In this document: one piece after another, positions 34,008 to 42,568 of the stretch
Position numbering within the stretch: the stretch's first letter is position 1
How the letters are laid out: each line of letters starts with the position of its first letter
NCBI RefSeq assembly: GCF_010811875.1
Contig: NZ_VKHP01000021.1
Coordinates: 1 to 58,607, forward strand
Direction of reading: 5' to 3'
Source of the DNA: Bradyrhizobium uaiense
GTDB lineage: Bacteria > Pseudomonadota > Alphaproteobacteria > Rhizobiales > Xanthobacteraceae
DNA length: 58,607 nt
Notes under the pieces: generated by a model
What the model was told of the DNA's origin: nothing
The model's database searches: none
Seen by the model: only the letters and a program-made list of their open reading frames with translations
Translations under genes and position numbers: made by a program

Positions 34008-35360
34008 TCATCGACCTGCGATCGTTTCGAGCGATGCGTAGGAAGGAAGGCAAGCGGACGACGCGGTGCCGGCGCGAATGACTAGGCGGTCCGAGTGAGG
34101 CCGCGCAATCACCTGATCGAGGCTCCATGCCTCCAGGATCATCAGGTCGGCGGGGCGGCCGGCGGCGATCACGCCGGCCTGCACACCCATGATAGCCGCC
34201 GGAACAGCGCCAGCCATGGCGGCGGCATCTGCGAAGGGATGATCGAGATGTGCGATGCGCACGGCCTGCCGCCAAGTATCGAGCATGTCGTGATCGCCAT
34301 AGGCGTAGAACGGATCGCGACAATTATCACCGGCGACGGCGACACGCACGCCCGCCGCGCGCAGCTCCTTTACCGGTGTCACCCCGCGCCAGCGCGGCGT
34401 CACGCCATCGGCGCGGTCCTGCAGATACATGTTCACGGTCGGCAGCGTGATGATCGAAATTCCCGCGGATGCGACGAGTTCGATGACACGGGCGGCTTCA
34501 TCATCCGGAATCAGCGCGAGCGAGCAGCAATGACCGCAAGTGACGCGGCCTTCCCATCCATGACGGATGGTAGCCGCCGCGACACTGGGCAGCGCGTCCG
34601 CGCGCGCGGCCTCGTCGACATGAAGATCGACGTCGAGATCGCGCTCCTTCGCAAGCAGGAACAATGCGTCAAGCAGTGCATCGATATCCTCAAGCGCTTT
34701 GCCGTGAGCCCCGCCGGAAGCCCGGGTGACGCCGCCAAGCAGTCCGCCTTGCGCGGCGACGAGATCGGCGAGCTTGCGACCATAGTCGCCGCGATAGGCG
34801 TCGAGCGGCACCAGCGCCACCGCTTGTAGCGCGATAAGCGCCGCCCAGCGCTCTCGGGTCTCGCTGAAAGCGGCCCATGTCGTCTCGGCCTGCCCTTCGT
34901 GGCTGTCGAGATGGGAGCGGATCGCCGCGACGCCATGGGCGTCCGCGCAATTGAGAGCGAATTCCATGCGGTGCAGCAGATCGTCGCGACGCCAATGCGC
35001 AATGCGGTCTGATGTGGTGGCGTCGCGTGCGCCAGGATGCGTGCCGCCGGAGTCCGGCGCTCGGCCGATGACATGGCCCTTGTCGAGATGCGTATGCGCA
35101 TCGACCAGGAGCGGCCAGACGTGGCGGTCGGCGAGATCAACAACGCACTCCGCCTCGCCATGGCCGGCCGGAAGGACGGCGGCGACGGTCTGGCCGTGGA
35201 CGACGATATCGATCAGCGCCGCGCCGTCGCGATCGCAAGCAGCGCCGCCCGGTACGCCTGCGCCAAGCAGCGAGGCCGGCGTGCGCGCGTTGCGCAACAA
35301 CAGCCGTTCCTTGCCGGTGAAAAGCCCTGGAGCGATGGTTTTGGGTGAAAGCGATGTCAC
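34008..35360 (-). CDS. Cytosine-deaminase-like amidohydrolase
   Basis: A 450-residue metal-dependent hydrolase of the amidohydrolase superfamily, nearest in pattern to CodA and related N-heterocycle deaminases. The metal ligands are in VDAHTHLDKGHV, then SHLDSHEGQ, LHVDEA, TCGHCCSLAL and the Asp in AGDNCRDPFYAYGDHDM. The Cys-rich GHCCS is typical of the CodA group. It is the last gene of the minus-strand cassette, 26 bases after the LysR stop. With the NMT1/THI5-type transporter and the Fe(II) oxygenase upstream, it probably deaminates an imported pyrimidine-like base or a cyclic amide. Confidence 0.88.
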   Translation of the reverse strand: MTSLSPKTIAPGLFTGKERLLLRNARTPASLLGAGVPGGAACDRDGAALIDIVVHGQTVAAVLPAGHGEAECVVDLADRHVWPLLVDAHTHLDKGHVIGRAPDSGGTHPGARDATTSDRIAHWRRDDLLHRMEFALNCADAHGVAAIRSHLDSHEGQAETTWAAFSETRERWAALIALQAVALVPLDAYRGDYGRKLADLVAAQGGLLGGVTRASGGAHGKALEDIDALLDALFLLAKERDLDVDLHVDEAARADALPSVAAATIRHGWEGRVTCGHCCSLALIPDDEAARVIELVASAGISIITLPTVNMYLQDRADGVTPRWRGVTPVKELRAAGVRVAVAGDNCRDPFYAYGDHDMLDTWRQAVRIAHLDHPFADAAAMAGAVPAAIMGVQAGVIAAGRPADLMILEAWSLDQVIARPHSDRLVIRAGTASSACLPSYASLETIAGR

Positions 35361-35386
35361 AGGCAGCGGTCCGGATAAGAGGGGTG

Positions 35387-36286
35387 TCAGGCGGAATCTG
35401 GGAGCTTCAGGTGCTCAACGGCAAACAACATGAAATGGCTGGCCACCGGAGAGAGCGAGCCGCGTACGCGATGAAGCACGTTGAGTCGTTGCAGGCCGGC
35501 GGTGCCCGACAGTGGAATGAAGGCGAGCTCTTCGTTCGTCAGTTCCTGATCGACGTCGACACGATTGAGGAAAGTCACGTGGGGCGAGGTATGTGCAAGG
35601 CGCTTCATCAGCTCCATCGAGTTAGTCTCGACCATCGGCGTCAGGCTGGCGTGAGACGGCGCAATGTTCTCGACCACCTCGCGCAATGACAGCGATCGAT
35701 CCGCCAGCACCAGGGGATAGACGAGGCAATCCGAGATGCGCACGCTTTTGCGCGCCGCCAGCGGATGGTCGGGGGCGACTACGGCGCCGAGGCGATGCTG
35801 GAATTCACCGGCGCGCTGCAGCCGACTATCTTCCGGCAGATTGTAGGCTACCGCCAGGTCGGCCTGGCCGGACGCCACCATGTCGGCGACCCCGGTCCGG
35901 TCGCCTACCATGATGCGCAGGCTCACCTGGGGATGCGCCGCCCGATAGGCGGCGACGATCTCGGCGAGGCGTCCGGCGGCGAGCGTCGCCATCGTGGCGA
36001 CGAATACCTCGCCGCGGCTCAAGCCCCGCAGCGCATTGATCTGCGTGCGCATGCGATCGTGGGCGCGCAGCGTCTCACGGATGTGCGCGATCAGGATCTC
36101 GCCGGAACTCGTCAGCCGCAGACCGCGCGGCAGGCGTTCGAAGATCGGCGCCTCCAGCTGCTCCTCCAGATCGAGGATGTGGCGGTTGATGGCAGAGGCG
36201 GCGACGTGCAGCGTCTTGGCCGCCTTGCGGATGGAGCCCTGGCGGGCGACCTCGTCGATATAGCGCAGCGCTCGGCTGTGAAGCAT
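35387..36286 (-). CDS. LysR-family transcriptional regulator
   Basis: A 299-residue LysR regulator. The N-terminal helix-turn-helix is SIRKAAKTLHVAASAINRHI followed by LEEQLEAPIFERLPRGLRLT. The substrate-binding domain covers the rest (GEVFVATMATLAAGRLAEIV). ATG 36284-36286 is chosen from the family N-terminus; an upstream in-frame ATG at 36349 would include the stable hairpin at 36300-36327 in the coding sequence and is less likely. It is embedded between the oxygenase and deaminase genes on the same strand rather than divergent, which is less common for this family. Confidence 0.9.
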   Translation of the reverse strand: MLHSRALRYIDEVARQGSIRKAAKTLHVAASAINRHILDLEEQLEAPIFERLPRGLRLTSSGEILIAHIRETLRAHDRMRTQINALRGLSRGEVFVATMATLAAGRLAEIVAAYRAAHPQVSLRIMVGDRTGVADMVASGQADLAVAYNLPEDSRLQRAGEFQHRLGAVVAPDHPLAARKSVRISDCLVYPLVLADRSLSLREVVENIAPSHASLTPMVETNSMELMKRLAHTSPHVTFLNRVDVDQELTNEELAFIPLSGTAGLQRLNVLHRVRGSLSPVASHFMLFAVEHLKLPDSA

Positions 36287-36299
36287 GGTCGGTCCGATA

Positions 36300-36327
36300 T
36301 GTGGAAGGGGCGTTTGCCCCTTCCACA
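36300..36327. terminator. Stable hairpin between oxygenase and LysR genes
   Basis: TGTGGAAGGGGC and GCCCCTTCCACA form a perfect 12-bp stem around a 4-base loop. It lies 31 bases after the oxygenase stop and 14 bases before the LysR start on the minus strand. No T run follows on the minus strand, so it may be an RNA processing or attenuation structure rather than a full intrinsic terminator. Confidence 0.65.
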
Positions 36328-36357
36328 CGATGACGCCGGCGCGGCTCATACTCAACT

Positions 36358-37347
36358 TCAGTTTTTCGCGAAGTTCGCGCTGATCCGCATCGTCAGGTAG
36401 TCGCCGGCCGTGATCGGCGGATACTTGCCGAGCGGCCCCCGCATGACGGCGTCGCGGTTGGCCTGGCAGAAGAACGGCAGCGACAGGCGCCGGCCAAGAT
36501 ATTCGTCCGCCCGCGGCATGCGCACGCGGTGGAGCGTCGACTGCAGCTGATCGTCCGACCAGCGCATCAGCATATCGCCGATGTTGCAGGTGATGTAGCC
36601 GTTGCGCGGCGGGACGTCCGTCCATTTGCCTTCCGCAGCGTCCTTGCCGGGACATACCTGCAAGCCGCCTTCGCCTTCCTTCTGATGCAGGATGGTGAGG
36701 CAGTCGAAATCCGAATGAGCGCCGGCGCGCCAGGTCTTGAAGTCGTCCGGCTTGGCGTTCTCCATCGACATGTAGTGGATCAGGCGCAGTGTCGACTGAT
36801 ACTGATCCGAGTTCGGATCATGAGCCTTGGCGAAGAAGTCTTCGGCGAAGCCCATCTTGAGCGCGAAGCAGGACAGGATACGCACCCCGAGCTCCCAATT
36901 CTGCCGTTCGAACTCCAGCATCTTCGCCTTGAAGCCCGGCAGCTCTTCCTCGCTCGGCCATAATCCCGTCATGTTGGGCGGGGTGATCTGGTAGCTTTCC
37001 TTGTTGTCCGGCGTGCCGGTGGACGGTCGCACCTGTGCCTTATACTCCCAGCCCGCGTTCGTGCCTTTGGGCATCGGATACCTGGCCTTCGTGTCCGTTG
37101 GCAGCTCGAAGAACGTCCAAGCTGTCTCGAAGGCGGCATCGATGTCGGCCTGAGGAATACCGTGGTTGCAGACCTGGAAGAAGCCGATGTCCCTGGATGC
37201 CTGCCAGAGCGCGTCGGCGATTTCGTGCTTCCGCCTGTCGAAATCCGAAAGGTCGATGACGGGAATTTCGCGTTCGACGGTTTTGCCGATGCCGCCAATG
37301 GTAGCTTCCTTGTTCAGTTCGGCGAGGGCATACGGTTCGGTAGTCAT
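36358..37347 (-). CDS. Isopenicillin-N-synthase-family Fe(II)-dependent oxygenase
   Basis: A 329-residue double-stranded beta-helix oxygenase. DIGFFQVCNHGIP is the usual N-terminal signature. The iron ligands are in AGAHSDFDCLTIL (His-x-Asp), the distal His is in STLHRVRMP and the 2-oxoglutarate/substrate Arg-x-Ser is in RRLSLPFF. AGGAGA precedes the ATG at 37345-37347. Family members include fungal thymine 7-hydroxylase and plant hormone oxygenases, all acting on small cyclic compounds. With the deaminase and base-type transporter of this cassette it probably hydroxylates or opens an N-heterocycle. Confidence 0.92.
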   Translation of the reverse strand: MTTEPYALAELNKEATIGGIGKTVEREIPVIDLSDFDRRKHEIADALWQASRDIGFFQVCNHGIPQADIDAAFETAWTFFELPTDTKARYPMPKGTNAGWEYKAQVRPSTGTPDNKESYQITPPNMTGLWPSEEELPGFKAKMLEFERQNWELGVRILSCFALKMGFAEDFFAKAHDPNSDQYQSTLRLIHYMSMENAKPDDFKTWRAGAHSDFDCLTILHQKEGEGGLQVCPGKDAAEGKWTDVPPRNGYITCNIGDMLMRWSDDQLQSTLHRVRMPRADEYLGRRLSLPFFCQANRDAVMRGPLGKYPPITAGDYLTMRISANFAKN

Positions 37348-37462
37348 TGCAGTCTCCTGATGTTGAGGCCGACGGGCCGGCGGTTGAGGAGCAATGTCCG
37401 GGCTTGGCCCGACCGCTTCTACTCCGGGGTGAGTGGCGCAGGGGCTCGCCTGCGCCGAAATT

Positions 37463-38263
37463 TCAGTCCTTCTTCGGCAGGCTCCACGGGAAGAGGGACT
37501 TCTGCGCGAACAACACAAGTTGGAACAGCACGAGAGACATCGCAGCGAGAACGATCAACCCGGCCCAGGCCTGCGGCAGGCGGAACATCGATGTCGAGAA
37601 CTGGATAAAGTAGCCGACGCCCGCCTCGGAGGCGCAGAACTCGGCCACTACCGCCCCGATCACGGCGAGGGTGATGGAAATCTTCAGTGCGGAGAAGATG
37701 TACGGGACCGCGAAGGGCAGACGGATCTGCGTGATCTCCCGCCAGGCCGGCGCGCGCAGGCTGCGGGAGAGTTCGATCAACTCCGGCGGCGTGGCCGCCA
37801 GACCCGTCGCTGTGGAGACGACGAGCGGAAAGAAGGTGATGAGACAGGTGATCACCACGCGCGGTGCGTCGCCCGCGCCCAGCGACACGATGATGATGGG
37901 CGCGACCGCCACCACCGGCGTCGATTGCACGACGACGAGCAGCGGATAGAGCGTCCTGGAGAGAAATGGCGAGCGCAGCATCAGGATCGCGAGCGGAATG
38001 GCGATCACGATGGAGAGCGCGTAGCCGATCATCGCGACTCGCAGCGTCGCCCAGACATGAACGAACCAGCGGTCGTATCCGATCGAAGAGAACGATTGGA
38101 TCACCGAAGACGGCGTCGGCAGAAGATAGGACGGAATTGCAAAAATACGCGCGGTCAGCTCCCACAGCACAACCACCGCAATGAGGGAGCCGAGCGTCGC
38201 CATGCCCGGCGCGGTCGCAAGTCGCCGAAAGAACGGCGAAGCGCCGGCTACCGGGTCGGTCAT
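37463..38263 (-). CDS. ABC transporter permease (SsuC/TauC/ThiX type)
   Basis: A 266-residue inner-membrane permease with about six membrane segments. It shows LLPTPSSVIQSF near the N-terminus and the EAA loop LSRSLRAPAWREITQIRLPF, as in nitrate / sulfonate / pyrimidine-precursor importers. ATG 38261-38263 is chosen because the upstream extension lies in the ATPase gene. The start is 4 bases after the ATPase stop. It works with the ATPase and the NMT1-type binding protein encoded just upstream. Confidence 0.92.
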   Translation of the reverse strand: MTDPVAGASPFFRRLATAPGMATLGSLIAVVVLWELTARIFAIPSYLLPTPSSVIQSFSSIGYDRWFVHVWATLRVAMIGYALSIVIAIPLAILMLRSPFLSRTLYPLLVVVQSTPVVAVAPIIIVSLGAGDAPRVVITCLITFFPLVVSTATGLAATPPELIELSRSLRAPAWREITQIRLPFAVPYIFSALKISITLAVIGAVVAEFCASEAGVGYFIQFSTSMFRLPQAWAGLIVLAAMSLVLFQLVLFAQKSLFPWSLPKKD

Positions 38264-38267
38264 GGCC

Positions 38268-39038
38268 TTAGGCTGCCTTTTGGAGGAGGAAGCTGCGTAG
38301 GTAGGCACTGAGGTCATGGATCGCTTTCTCATTCGCGGTTTCAGGGCCGCGCGGACGTCCCACCGGCACGACGACGTCAGTCAGCACGGAGCCCGGGCGG
38401 CCGGTCATCACCAGGACGCGGTCGGCGAGGAGCGCCGCCTCGCTCACCGAGTGGGTGATGAAGACGACTGTCTTCGGCCGTTCGGCGAAGATGCGCAGCA
38501 GGTCGAAGCCCATGACCTCGCGCGTCAGTGCGTCCAGCGCAGAGAACGGCTCGTCCATGAGGAGAATGTCCGGGTCCATGAGCAGCGCCCGGGCAATGCC
38601 GACGCGCTGCTGCATTCCCCCGGAGAGTTCGTCCGGCAAACGCTTGGCGAAGCCTTCGAGGCCGACCATACGCAACAGGGCAGCCGCGCGCTCGCGTTCC
38701 TCGGGGCTTACCCGGCCGCGCTTGTGACGGGCCGGAAAAACGACATTATCCTCCACCGTCGCCCAGGGCAGCAGCGTCGGCTTCTGGAAGACGATTCCGA
38801 TATCGTCGCGCGGCTCGCCGACTTGCAAGCCAAATACCTCCACGGAGCCCGACGTCGGCCGTAGCAGCCCGGCGATCAGACGCAACAGCGTGGACTTGCC
38901 ACAGCCGGAAGGACCGAGGATCGCGACAAACTCGTGCCGCGCGACCTCGAAGCTGACGTCACGGAGCGCCTCGGTCCGGCCGGAGCGGGTATCGAATACC
39001 TGCCCAAGTGTGTCGAAGCGGATGGCGGGTGAGGCCAT
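38268..39038 (-). CDS. ABC transporter ATP-binding protein (SsuB/TauB/ThiZ type)
   Basis: A 256-residue importer ATPase with all motifs intact: Walker A GPSGCGKST, Q-loop IVFQKPTLLPWATV, signature LSGGMQQR, Walker B ILLMDEPFSALD and H-loop FITHSVSEA. The LLPWATV sequence after the Q-loop is typical of the nitrate/sulfonate/taurine subfamily. The start ATG 39036-39038 lies 5 bases after the binding-protein stop. It is the second gene of the cassette. Confidence 0.93.
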   Translation of the reverse strand: MASPAIRFDTLGQVFDTRSGRTEALRDVSFEVARHEFVAILGPSGCGKSTLLRLIAGLLRPTSGSVEVFGLQVGEPRDDIGIVFQKPTLLPWATVEDNVVFPARHKRGRVSPEERERAAALLRMVGLEGFAKRLPDELSGGMQQRVGIARALLMDPDILLMDEPFSALDALTREVMGFDLLRIFAERPKTVVFITHSVSEAALLADRVLVMTGRPGSVLTDVVVPVGRPRGPETANEKAIHDLSAYLRSFLLQKAA

Positions 39039-39043
39039 GATCT

Positions 39044-40036
39044 TCACTTCGCTGGAATGAAGTGGCGCGTGACGGCCTTCTCGGGATCGAACTTGGCCGG
39101 ATCGATACTCTGCGCCGCGGAGACGCGGCGCCACGTCTCGGCAAGACGTGCAGGCTCGAATACGCCGAGGCCATCCTTGTCAGTGACTTCGTTAAAGATC
39201 AGCGGCAGGGTGTCGTTGAGCGAGCCCTCGACGTCTTCGGTAGAGATCTCGGCGACGATCGCCTTGACCGCAGCGGCGGCTTTCGCGGGTTCGGCTTTGG
39301 CGAATTCGATCGACATTTTGTAGGCTTCGACAAAACGTTTGGCGACCTCAGGGCGCTTGGCGAGGAAGTCATCGTTGGCGATCAGGGACGCGGAATAGAG
39401 TTCGAGGCCGGCCGCCGACCACGGCAGCACGACGATTTCCTTGCCGGCTTCCTTGCCTTGATTCCTGTATCTGGTGAGATCGGTCATCCACGCGACGATG
39501 CCATCGACATTCCCGGCCATCAGCATGGGGCCAAGCGAGCCGGGCTCCGCCTTGATCAGCTTGACGTCCGAAGATTCGACACCCTTGTCTTTCAGGACCA
39601 GCGGCAGATAGAAGTTCGACGAGGTGAAGGGCGATGTGGCGATGGTCTTGCCCTTGAGGTCCGCCATGCTTCCGATGCGGCCGCTCTTGATAACGTAGAG
39701 AGCGTGCGGCCCTTTGTTGAACTCGGAGAAGATTGCGGTGACCTTGACATTCTCATTGGCCTTCGCGGCGAGAAGCGCGCCGATATCGGCGACGCCGACG
39801 TCGGCGGAGCCCGCGGCAAGACGTGAGATGGCGTCGGTTGAGCCGCGGCCCGAGGCGATGGTTACGTCGAGGCCGGCATCGCGGCAAAAGCCGTCATGGA
39901 TGCAGACGTAGATCGGCGCCTTGTCGCCGCCCGGCAGCCAGTCGAGTTGAAAGATCACCTTGTCAGCCGCGAGCGCAGGCGCCGCGATGAGGCTGGAGGC
40001 GAGGGCGAACGAAGTAAGGGTGGCGCGCAGGGACAT
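39044..40036 (-). CDS. NMT1/THI5-like ABC transporter substrate-binding protein
   Basis: A 330-residue periplasmic protein. The signal peptide is SFALASSLIAAPALA. The mature start ADKVIFQLDWLPGGDKAPIY and the segment GLDVTIASGRGSTDAISRLA are typical of NMT1/THI5 proteins, which bind pyrimidine precursors or other small N-compounds. DVGVADIGALL follows. It is the first gene of the cassette, so the promoter should lie between 40037 and 40388. The deaminase and oxygenase genes downstream agree with a cyclic N-compound as ligand. Confidence 0.92.
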   Translation of the reverse strand: MSLRATLTSFALASSLIAAPALAADKVIFQLDWLPGGDKAPIYVCIHDGFCRDAGLDVTIASGRGSTDAISRLAAGSADVGVADIGALLAAKANENVKVTAIFSEFNKGPHALYVIKSGRIGSMADLKGKTIATSPFTSSNFYLPLVLKDKGVESSDVKLIKAEPGSLGPMLMAGNVDGIVAWMTDLTRYRNQGKEAGKEIVVLPWSAAGLELYSASLIANDDFLAKRPEVAKRFVEAYKMSIEFAKAEPAKAAAAVKAIVAEISTEDVEGSLNDTLPLIFNEVTDKDGLGVFEPARLAETWRRVSAAQSIDPAKFDPEKAVTRHFIPAK

Positions 40037-40388
40037 GATGGCCTCGTGGCTAAGTGTTCGATTTTACAGGACGCGAACGGGACGATGGACGAGCTGCCCC
40101 GGGGCGATTGGCTTCGCTCCGAGCCGCACATAGGGTCTGGACGGCTGCCCGAAGCAGTGCCGGCGAGCACCTCAGCCCCTGGACCTGGGGCTCTCGCGGT
40201 GGCTCGAGAATGGATGATTGCGAGCATCTGGAGGCCATGGCATTTTGCATCGCCGAGCAATGTCCAGAGCCGAGGCTCAGACCGCTTCTACTCGCAGCCC
40301 GTTGATCTCACGGAGCTACTTGTCCCTGCAAGCCGATAGAAGCGGCGATGGTGTGGCTTAAATCTAGGCAGGGGTTGTTCGCGTGTAA
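40037..40388. other. Promoter-side intergenic region of the cassette
   Basis: No gene can be supported in these 352 bases. The promoter of the minus-strand transporter operon should be here. Open frames on both strands have no protein-like pattern. Confidence 0.45.
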
Positions 40389-40498
40389 TCAAGTCGGATA
40401 TTAAACCCGCCAAAGTTCTTGATCTGTTTGTGATCATCGAGTCGGAGCTCGAATGCCGCCATCGCCTAAATAATGACCGTTCGCAAAATGAGAACGGT
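40389..40498 (+). repeat. Direct repeat element, right copy
   Basis: Shorter and more diverged partner of the element at 33791-33914, in the same orientation. The best block, CTCGAATGCCGCC then TCGCC, matches at 18 of 19 positions; CGCAAAATG and GAACGGT also match. It lies upstream of the transporter operon, whose other end is marked by the left copy. Confidence 0.6.
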
Positions 40499-40587
40499 CA
40501 AGGCGAAATTCTCTTCCCGGTTAGCGGCGTCGTTCGCGTGCTATTGGGAACGCAGAGCGTCTTCCCTTTGTAATCGCTTCTGTGTCG

Positions 40588-40758
40588 GTTCTCGCGGGCG
40601 CGATCTATTTGCGTGCCGGTGTGCTTGATAGCTGCCGGATAGCTGAGGGCGAGTGTCTTGGCGCTATGGCCACTGCGTGGGTAGTCGCAATAATTTGGGC
40701 CTTGTTCACCGTAGCTTTTCTTGCCTACTTCGCTTCCGCGAAGGGAAGGCCACACTAA
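40588..40758 (+). CDS. Possible small membrane protein or gene remnant (56 aa)
   Basis: An open frame from about 40525 to the TAA at 40756-40758 encodes two hydrophobic stretches: SVSVLAGAIYLRAGVL and, after an acidic loop with two Cys (SCRIAEGECLGA), WVVAIIWALFTVAFLAYF. The helical-hairpin pattern looks real. There is no ATG before residue 27; I place a tentative GTG at 40588. It may be the 3' end of a decayed gene next to the repeat element. Confidence 0.3.
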   Translation, partial: VLAGAIYLRAGVLDSCRIAEGECLGAMATAWVVAIIWALFTVAFLAYFASAKGRPH

Positions 40759-41013
40759 ATTAGGCGTCTTTGGAACCTTACCCACATGCAAACCCACAGT
40801 GCAGGTTGAGAACGTGGGGTTGGCGTCGGAGCTGACCTAATCCTTCCGGGTGATGCCATTCGTCACTGTGAATGAATGAGCAACTCGTGCTCATCTTTGG
40901 AGGCTCGGGGTCACGCCCGCGCCTTGGGCTGAGGCGGCCTCGGCTTTGGTGCCAAGCCCTCGTCCCAGTCGGTTGAACGCCGGGCCGAGGCCGCCTCATT
41001 AGGGTGCGACTCC

Positions 41014-41458
41014 TTAACGGGCGTGAATCCACGCAACGTCACGCCTTCTACCTTCTTTGGATTGCCGCCGCGTGTAGCCGTGCAAGTGCAGGCGATGGTA
41101 TCGGCTGATTTTCTTATCGAGCACCCTGATCTCGCGCTTGATCGCGGCAATGCGGTCGACGGCGGTGAAGATCTCGGCGGCGTCGGTGGTGGTCTGGGTG
41201 GTTTTCCTGGGGATAGTTTTCGGCGCTGCCGAGGGCGGCACGTCCATATAGGTCATGCGAACCGGCTGGCCCTCGAGCGTGGGATCCAGATACTGCACCG
41301 GATAGGGATAGTTGATCCCCTCAAGCGCGATGCCGAGTGGCGGCAAGGCGGCGGGTTGGGTCTAGGCTGCGGGTGCCGGGGACGTCTGCGCTGCTGCGGG
41401 GGCCGCTCAACGCCGTCGCAAGCAGCGCGGTGAAAATTATCCGGAAACGATTGCTCAT
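41014..41458 (-). pseudogene. Broken exported alpha/beta-hydrolase gene
   Basis: ATG 41456-41458 has GGGAGG upstream and starts a good signal peptide (RIIFTALLATALSG). A one-base change in a C run then shifts the phase. In the phase that continues the gene there is also a TAG where CAG is expected, before LEGINYPYPVQYLDPTLEGQ and VRMTYMDVPPSA. That is the N-terminal signature of a group of secreted alpha/beta hydrolases. No catalytic core follows, so the gene is also 3'-truncated. It starts 48 bases after the hydroquinone reductase stop and was once the third gene of that operon. Confidence 0.65.
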
Positions 41459-41505
41459 GGCGAAATGCCTCCCGAGAAGTCTGCTGGTGAACGATTGAAG
41501 GACGG

Positions 41506-42537
41506 TCAGACCGCCGACCGGGGCGAGGGGCGATGCCACGACCGCGGCGTGTCCGCAGCGGCGAGGTGCTCGCGCCCGTGCGGCGCGGTGAAATCAAGGA
41601 GAGGCCCGGCGGGCACGATTCCGGAGGGATTGATCGAGCGGTGGCTTTCATAATAGTGCCGCCTGATATGTTCGAAATTCACTGTCGCGGCGATTCCGGG
41701 CCATTGATAGATGTCGCGCGTGTAGGCCGAGAGATTGGGATAATCGGCGATGCGGCGGATGTTGCACTTGAAATGCCCGGCATAGACCGCATCGAAGCGG
41801 ATCAGCGTCGTGAACAGGCGGATGTCGGCTTCGGTGAGGCCGCCGCCGAACAGAAACCTGCGGTCGGCAAGTCGCTGCTCCAGCCAATCCAGCGTGTCGA
41901 ACAGCGGGATGACGGCTTCCTCGTATGCGGCTTGCGTGGTCGCGAAGCCGGCCTTGTAGACGCCGTTGTTCAGCGTGTCGTAGATGCGGGCGTTGACCGC
42001 GTCGATGTCGCCGCGCAGCGCTTCCGGGTAGTAGTCGCCGGACCTCGCGCCGATCGCGTCGAAGGCCGAGTTCAGCATGCGGATGATCTCGGACGATTCG
42101 TTGCTGACGATCGTGCGCGCGTGCTTGTCCCAGAGTAGGGGAACGGTGACGCGTCCGGTGTAGTAGGGATCGGCTGCACTGTAGATCTGATGCATGAACC
42201 GCGCATGGTAGACGGTATCCGGGACGACGCCTGGGCCGTCGGCGAAGGTCCAGCCGTTTTCGAGCATCAACCAATGCACCACCGAGACGGAGATCATGTC
42301 CTCGAGGCCCTTCAGCGAGCGCATGATCAGCGTGCGGTGCGCCCACGGACAGGCGAGGCTGACGTAGAGATGGTAGCGGCCGGCTTCGGCCTTGAAGCCG
42401 CCCACTCCGCTCGGGCCGGCGCTGCCGTCGGCCGTAATCCAGTTGCGGAAGGCTGCATCCTTGCGGATGAAGCGGCCACGCGTCGACTTGGTGTCGTACC
42501 AGGCGTCGCGCCATTGACCTTCAACCAGCAGTCCCAT
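41506..42537 (-). CDS. Glutathionyl-hydroquinone reductase (Xi-class GST)
   Basis: A 343-residue enzyme of the YqjG/PcpF/ECM4 group, which removes glutathione from glutathionyl-hydroquinones by a Cys mechanism. The active-site motif LACPWAHRTLI puts the Cys at residue 63. The N-terminal RFIRKDAAFRNWI, the Xi-class YYPEALRGDIDAVNARIY and the C-terminal domain FGGGLTEADIRLFTTLIRFD are present. AGGAGG precedes the ATG at 42535-42537. It lies 31 bases after the SDR stop. The set (SDR, quinone reductase, LysR) suggests repair of quinone or electrophile damage. Confidence 0.93.
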   Translation of the reverse strand: MGLLVEGQWRDAWYDTKSTRGRFIRKDAAFRNWITADGSAGPSGVGGFKAEAGRYHLYVSLACPWAHRTLIMRSLKGLEDMISVSVVHWLMLENGWTFADGPGVVPDTVYHARFMHQIYSAADPYYTGRVTVPLLWDKHARTIVSNESSEIIRMLNSAFDAIGARSGDYYPEALRGDIDAVNARIYDTLNNGVYKAGFATTQAAYEEAVIPLFDTLDWLEQRLADRRFLFGGGLTEADIRLFTTLIRFDAVYAGHFKCNIRRIADYPNLSAYTRDIYQWPGIAATVNFEHIRRHYYESHRSINPSGIVPAGPLLDFTAPHGREHLAAADTPRSWHRPSPRSAV

Positions 42538-42568
42538 GTCAGCCTCCTTGTTGTCCTGCGCGGCCTGC

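Noticed and set aside
40498..40797. 99-codon minus-strand frame near the right repeat
   Set aside because: Irregular composition; the plus strand in the same place has a more convincing hydrophobic frame.
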